A stretch of DNA of 64,000 bases from Thalassotalea piscium (lineage in GTDB: Bacteria; Pseudomonadota; Gammaproteobacteria; Enterobacterales; Alteromonadaceae), in the NCBI RefSeq assembly GCF_030295935.1, contig NZ_AP027362.1:3534001-3598000 (forward strand), read 5' to 3'. The position numbers and the translations under genes are program-made. Below the pieces are notes generated by a model, which did not search any database, had not been told where the DNA came from, and saw only the letters and a program-made list of their open reading frames with translations. Positions 60,608-64,000 of the stretch are shown here, piece by piece; the stretch's first letter is position 1; each line of letters begins with the position of its first letter.

Positions 60608-60679
60608 AACAATGTATAGGTTGTTTTATCTAAAAACAGTATATAAGCTGTTTTTTCAAATAACAACTTATAAGCTGTT
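60608..60679 (-). promoter_or_regulatory. hipBA promoter with three operator sites
   Basis: Three 18-bp imperfect palindromes of form AACA-N10-TGTT lie at 60608-60625, 60635-60652 and 60662-60679, exactly 27 bp apart. On the minus strand the promoter TTGTTA (60661-60666), 17-base spacer, TATACT (60638-60643) runs through them, so the sites cover the -35 box, the -10 box and the early transcript. This is strong evidence for HipB autoregulation. Confidence 0.8.
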
Positions 60680-60723
60680 ATTTAGATTTTTAGTCAATTT
60701 AAGCGTAGAAAAGTGTAATTTAG

Positions 60724-60816
60724 CTATTTTTTCCTAATCCACTCTTGCACATTGCTTAACCGCCAACCTACATTACTAGCCGTTAACGGTACTCGTATTA
60801 AACTGAGACCTTTCAT
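60724..60816 (-). pseudogene. AlpA/excisionase-like C-terminal remnant
   Basis: A frame ending in VGWRLSNVQEWIRKK and a stop has the look of an AlpA-type phage regulator C terminus (a GW segment followed by a DVQxWI helix). Only about 30 codons remain, and they begin inside the integrase remnant in a different frame. The family call rests on a short match. Confidence 0.45.
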
Positions 60817-61089
60817 TGCGCTTTTTCTCTGCGATTGGATCAATACCATTACTAATATCAAACTTTATGCGTGCAGCTTCTAATTTCACATCAGCCAAGG
60901 AAAGCTCTGGATATTTACCTGCGGTTACGTCACGACGCTTTTTATTGATGGTGTAACGAATAACCCAATAACCCAATATCCAATATTATTATTAGCGATA
61001 CGCAGATATAGACCATTACCTACCGCATGCCGCCCATGTTCACCTTTTTTATGCAGAGATTTAACTTGTTTATCATTAATTTTTCTATA
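60776..61089 (-). pseudogene. Tyrosine integrase N-terminal remnant, frameshifted
   Basis: Two adjoining frames together encode the N-terminal arm-binding domain (DUF4102) of a P4-type integrase: INDKQVKSLHKKGEHGRHAV and GNGLYLRIANNNIGYWVI, then RYTINKKRRDVTAGKYPELS and SLADVKLEAARIKFDISNGI. They are put out of frame by a tandem duplication of AATAACCC (60959-60974, plus strand). No start codon is left, and the catalytic domain is missing after NERSQFNT. Confidence 0.85.
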
Positions 61090-61111
61090 TTACTCAGTTA
61101 GTTAAGTTTAA

Positions 61112-61173
61112 AGTGGTGACATAATTTAGAAAAATGGCTAAAAAAGTGTTGTTTTTAAGTTTATGTCACCACT
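61112..61173. repeat. Inverted repeat upstream of the integrase remnant
   Basis: Perfect 13-bp arms AGTGGTGACATAA and TTATGTCACCACT lie 36 bases apart. The right arm repeats the site at 58979-58990 in direct orientation. They could be attachment or excision sites used by the lost integrase. Confidence 0.55.
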
Positions 61174-61216
61174 ATTCTGAAACAAAGCGTATAACTAGTA
61201 AACAGCCTGAAAAAAC

Positions 61217-61239
61217 AAAACCGCCTAAGAGGCGGTTTT
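61217..61239. terminator. Terminator-like hairpin
   Basis: Arms AAAACCGCC and GGCGGTTTT with loop TAAGA have T-runs on both strands. No intact gene ends here; it may belong to the chromosomal gene end at which the island inserted. The stretch 61240-61500 holds an AAAACATC/GATGTTTT palindrome and nothing else I recognise. Confidence 0.7.
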
Positions 61240-61500
61240 TATTGTTGTTTTTAACATCGTGAAACAGGTTAAAACATCATTCGATGTTTTGGATCTGAAT
61301 GTTGATTTGGATTTATTAGCTTATATATATCAGATAGTTGAGGTGTGGCTATGTACGTAATATTGATTGTTAACCACCAGCTGGTTGGTTCTTAACGTAT
61401 AGGGGTGTTCACTTAAACAAACACACTAAGAAATCTACTAGTTTGAAATATACCAGCTTTATACTCTTTTCTCCATAAATGCTCTTATTTTATAATAAAT

Positions 61501-61557
61501 AGATATTACTGTATCTAAATATCGCTTTTTTAAACTATAATGGATACTACTGTATCC
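61501..61557 (+). promoter_or_regulatory. Promoter and two operators of the second hipBA
   Basis: Two palindromes share one pattern, RGATA-YTACTG-TATCY: AGATATTACTGTATCT at 61501-61516 and GGATACTACTGTATCC at 61542-61557, 41 bp apart. A perfect -10 box TATAAT (61536-61541) lies between them. The GGATA/TATCC half-sites are the same letters as in the E. coli HipB operator, though arranged in the opposite order. Confidence 0.75.
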
Positions 61558-61569
61558 ATGGGGTTGAGT

Positions 61570-61860
61570 ATGAAACTTTCACTTTTAGATGACACTGATG
61601 TTAGCCAAGCTTTTGCTGCTCATCTTCGTGGTTTACGTGAACAAGCTAAGCTATCGCGAGAGGCGCTTGCACAGCAAAGTTGTGTACCTGCGCCTACCAT
61701 TAAAAAATTTGAACTCACTGGGCAAATTTCTTTTCGCCAGTTACTACTCTTATGGCAATCACTTGACTCACTCGATAGGCTTTATCGGCTAACCCAGGTA
61801 AGCACAGAGCGCAATGCTTTACCCACTAGTATAGAAGAGGTGCTTAAAGATGAGTTTTAA
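61570..61860 (+). CDS. HipB-like antitoxin, XRE family (second module)
   Basis: The 96-residue protein has an XRE helix-turn-helix (about 12-60, LRGLREQAKLSREALAQQSC) and is read just before and partly over the HipA-like gene (11-base overlap). I place the start at the ATG at 61570. An earlier in-frame ATG at 61540 lies inside the operator and would add ten residues with no family similarity. It should bind the operators and the kinase. Confidence 0.88.
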   Translation: MKLSLLDDTDVSQAFAAHLRGLREQAKLSREALAQQSCVPAPTIKKFELTGQISFRQLLLLWQSLDSLDRLYRLTQVSTERNALPTSIEEVLKDEF

Positions 61861-63214
61861 ATCAATTCAAAAGCTGAATGTGCAACGAACGCTTGCAACG
61901 GGTGAGACTGTGCCGGTGGGTGTATTAGCTCAGAACCGCCAGGGTGTATTCTTTCAGTACTTTGATGAATACATTAGTAAGTTTGGAAATTTATCCCCGT
62001 TTACTTTACAAGCTAATGGAAAGCTTCAACAAGCCCCCAAAGAGCCTCATCAGGGAATTCATGGTGTTTTTGGTGATAGCTTGCCTGATGGTTGGGGACT
62101 GTTGCTTCAAGACAGAATATTTCGCCAGCAAGGTGTTTTACCTGCTCAAGTAACAGCGATGGATCGTTTAGCGTTTGTAGGCCGCCAAGGGATGGGGGGA
62201 TTGTCATTTACGCCCGTATCAACGTTTTCACCCGAACAGCATCAAAATATTGACATAGCAACACTTGGGCTAGAAGCACAAACCTTGTTTGATCAGTCCA
62301 TCCTTGATTATAAGGAGTCTGAAGAGTTAGATGGGAAGACCCAACAAGTTTTAGCAACTTTGGTCGCTGTAGGTAGCTCTGGTGGGGCAAGGCCTAAAGC
62401 GCAAGTTTATATGCCTGCCGGTGATGCACAACAATGCCGAACGTATGCAAAGCCAGGGGATGAAGCATGGTTAGTTAAGTTTACGTCGAAGAACTTGGCA
62501 CTAGGTCATGAAGAAGGCTTATGTGAAGCCGTGTATCTACAAATGGCTGAGCAAGCTAAGTGCCAGCCACCGGTTTGGCAATTAATTGAAGCTCCACCAA
62601 GTAGTGGTGCAAAAGCCTGGCTAGCACTTAAACGTTTTGACTATTTACCCAAAGAACAAGGGTTACCAGCACATAAACTCGATGGCGAACAACATGCAGG
62701 GCGTTTGCATATGCACAGTGCCTGTGGCTTATTAGATGCCGACTTTCGTACCCCTAGTTTAGACTATAGCGACCTTATTAAAGCCAGTCGTCAGTTGTGT
62801 AAGTCTCCTGCGGCAGGTCAACTGCAGTTTCGTCGTGCTATTTTTAATTTATTTGCAGCAAACCAAGATGATCACAGTAAAAACTGGGGCTTTTTGCAAG
62901 GGGATGATGGTAACTGGCAGCTAGCACCCTTTTACGACGTTACATTTAGCCCTCATCCCTTTAATGAGCATGCAACAGCCTTTGCAGGGTATGGAAAAGC
63001 GCCTCCACTCAAAGTAATGCAAAAGCTAGCAGCAAGTGCAGGCTTTGCTAGTTGGAAAGAGGCCCAGCAATGTATTCAAGAAGTCGTTAATTCGATTGGT
63101 AACTTTTCATATCTGGCAACACAACAAGCGATCAGTAAAACAACAGTGTCTGCAATTACTAAAATACTTGATCAGCGTAATCAGGAAAATGCAGCGCTTT
63201 TTCTACAACAATAA
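61850..63214 (+). CDS. HipA-family kinase (second module)
   Basis: The 454-residue protein is a HipA-family kinase distinct from the one at 58995. It has a HipA N1-like domain (about 10-120), the ATP-loop segment GSSGGARPK at 175-183, the catalytic ANQDDHSKNWGF (Asp340, Asn345) and FYDVTFS (Asp363). The core residues look intact. The gene overlaps hipB and is followed 12 bases later by a SEC-C gene, making a three-gene operon. The toxin role is inferred from the family and the pairing with an XRE gene. Confidence 0.9.
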   Translation: MSFKSIQKLNVQRTLATGETVPVGVLAQNRQGVFFQYFDEYISKFGNLSPFTLQANGKLQQAPKEPHQGIHGVFGDSLPDGWGLLLQDRIFRQQGVLPAQVTAMDRLAFVGRQGMGGLSFTPVSTFSPEQHQNIDIATLGLEAQTLFDQSILDYKESEELDGKTQQVLATLVAVGSSGGARPKAQVYMPAGDAQQCRTYAKPGDEAWLVKFTSKNLALGHEEGLCEAVYLQMAEQAKCQPPVWQLIEAPPSSGAKAWLALKRFDYLPKEQGLPAHKLDGEQHAGRLHMHSACGLLDADFRTPSLDYSDLIKASRQLCKSPAAGQLQFRRAIFNLFAANQDDHSKNWGFLQGDDGNWQLAPFYDVTFSPHPFNEHATAFAGYGKAPPLKVMQKLAASAGFASWKEAQQCIQEVVNSIGNFSYLATQQAISKTTVSAITKILDQRNQENAALFLQQ

Positions 63215-63226
63215 GAGAGGTTAGCA

Positions 63227-64000
63227 ATGAAATTAGGCCGAAACGATCCTTGTCATTGTGGCAGTGGTAAAAAATTTAAGCGTTGTTGTATGAACAACGC
63301 CTCCAAGCAACATGCCCAAGTCTTTGATGATGCACAAGCCATGCTGGCAATGAACCCCAATTTAACCCTTGATGAACTCAATGCTGCTTTACAGCACAAG
63401 GTGCAAGATCGTAATAATCAACCTCATCCCGACTTTTGCGGTGTAACGCCTACGCAAATGGCCAATTGGCTTTATGCGCCTTTCGATGAATTACAGTGGC
63501 TGACAATCAGCACACCAAATAAGCTTTTAGCTAGCCCTGTAATGCGCTATTTAGCCCTCATTCTTGATGAGGCCATGGCGCAAGAAGGCTCATTTAAAGC
63601 CACAAGTAAAGGCAACCTACCGGCCAAGTTGGTAAAACAGGCCAGTGAATTATTGCCTGAGTTTGCCGTTGCTCAGTTCCCTGTAAATATCAGTATCAGC
63701 GAGTTTGCCGGCAGTAACGAAGATAAATTTAATGCCTTACACTACACCAGAGTGCTAGCCGAAATTAGTGGCATTATTTATCGACGGAGCGGTCGCTACC
63801 ATGTGAAAAAATCAGCGCAAAAGCAGTATCAGGCCTTAGGTATACAGGCATTTTTTAAACCTATGCTTGAAGCTGCAATCAGCAAATACAACTGGGGGTA
63901 TTTGGACGGTTTTGAATATGATCTCGACTTGCGTACCTTTTGGTTGTTTATGCTGTGGCGCATTCAGAGCCACAACAGTGTCGAGCAGCTTGTTAAAGAG
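63227..64000 (+). CDS. SEC-C zinc-motif protein, N-terminal part
   Basis: The frame is open to the end of the window (258 codons), so this gene is cut at its 3' side. It begins MKLGRNDPCHCGSGKKFKRC, a SEC-C zinc-binding motif (Cys9, Cys11, Cys20, Cys21) like that at the end of SecA. The rest is helical and Trp-rich, without a recognised domain. An AGAGAGG ribosome site precedes it, 12 bases after the HipA-like gene, which suggests that it belongs to that module. Its function is unknown. Confidence 0.85.
   Translation, partial: MKLGRNDPCHCGSGKKFKRCCMNNASKQHAQVFDDAQAMLAMNPNLTLDELNAALQHKVQDRNNQPHPDFCGVTPTQMANWLYAPFDELQWLTISTPNKLLASPVMRYLALILDEAMAQEGSFKATSKGNLPAKLVKQASELLPEFAVAQFPVNISISEFAGSNEDKFNALHYTRVLAEISGIIYRRSGRYHVKKSAQKQYQALGIQAFFKPMLEAAISKYNWGYLDGFEYDLDLRTFWLFMLWRIQSHNSVEQLVKE

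Noticed and set aside
61540..61569. Longer hipB start at 61540
   Set aside because: The added codons are the operator palindrome itself and have no ribosome site; the ATG at 61570 fits the family.

Overview
The window looks like chromosomal DNA of a low-GC marine gammaproteobacterium, most likely order Alteromonadales, family Colwelliaceae (Colwellia/Thalassotalea-like). This is an inference from the queG/tsaE-amiB-mutL-miaA-hfq-hflX-hflK-hflC cluster, the murB-birA-coaX-tRNA-tuf arrangement, the AT-rich codon use and a short dispersed repeat with TATACCA ends. It reads as a conserved core of about 52 kb followed by an accessory region of about 11 kb.

Positions 1-24060. The end of an S10-type serine carboxypeptidase and a DUF885 lipoprotein are followed by the hfl/hfq superoperon (minus strand, 2645-11138: hflC, hflK, hflX, hfq, miaA, mutL, amiB, tsaE), with queG divergent. 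Next are two signalling clusters. The first (12511-17823) encodes a receiver-TPR protein, a small DUF1289 protein and a large TorS-like membrane protein, and most phosphotransfer residues of the cluster are replaced. The second (18567-24060) encodes a REC-PAS-GGDEF-EAL protein overlapping a complete hybrid histidine kinase. A DUF4442 hotdog-fold protein lies between the two clusters.

Positions 24300-47250. This is the main transcription/translation block, read on the minus strand from about 44.4 kb downwards: tRNA-Thr, Tyr, Gly, Thr, tufB, tRNA-Trp, secE, nusG, rplK, rplA, rplJ, rplL, rpoB, rpoC, rpsL, rpsG, fusA, tufA. Upstream lie murB, birA and coaX. The two tuf genes encode the same protein and sit in a near-identical block of about 1.5 kb. 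Downstream of each gene the block carries a fossil of another tuf 3' end with its own terminator. Promoters with a 17-base spacer and a TAGAAT -10 box can be seen before the tRNA operon, the str operon and tufA.

Positions 47380-52955. A three-gene exopolysaccharide export operon (outer-membrane barrel, short Wza-like protein, Wzc-like tyrosine autokinase) and the magnesium channel gene mgtE.

Positions 53058-64000. This accessory, probably defence-related, region holds a PLD-helicase-DUF3427 protein convergent with a methyltransferase-HNH nuclease fusion, then two intact HipBA toxin-antitoxin modules, a decayed third hipBA copy, and remnants of a tyrosine integrase and an AlpA-like gene. Each intact hipB is preceded by its own palindromic operator array: three sites exactly 27 bp apart for the first and two sites for the second. 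The second hipBA continues into a SEC-C zinc-motif gene that runs off the window. The methyltransferase-HNH fusion with its helicase partner and the two HipBA regulatory arrays are the best candidates for new biology. The degenerate phosphorelay operon is the most unusual item in the core.
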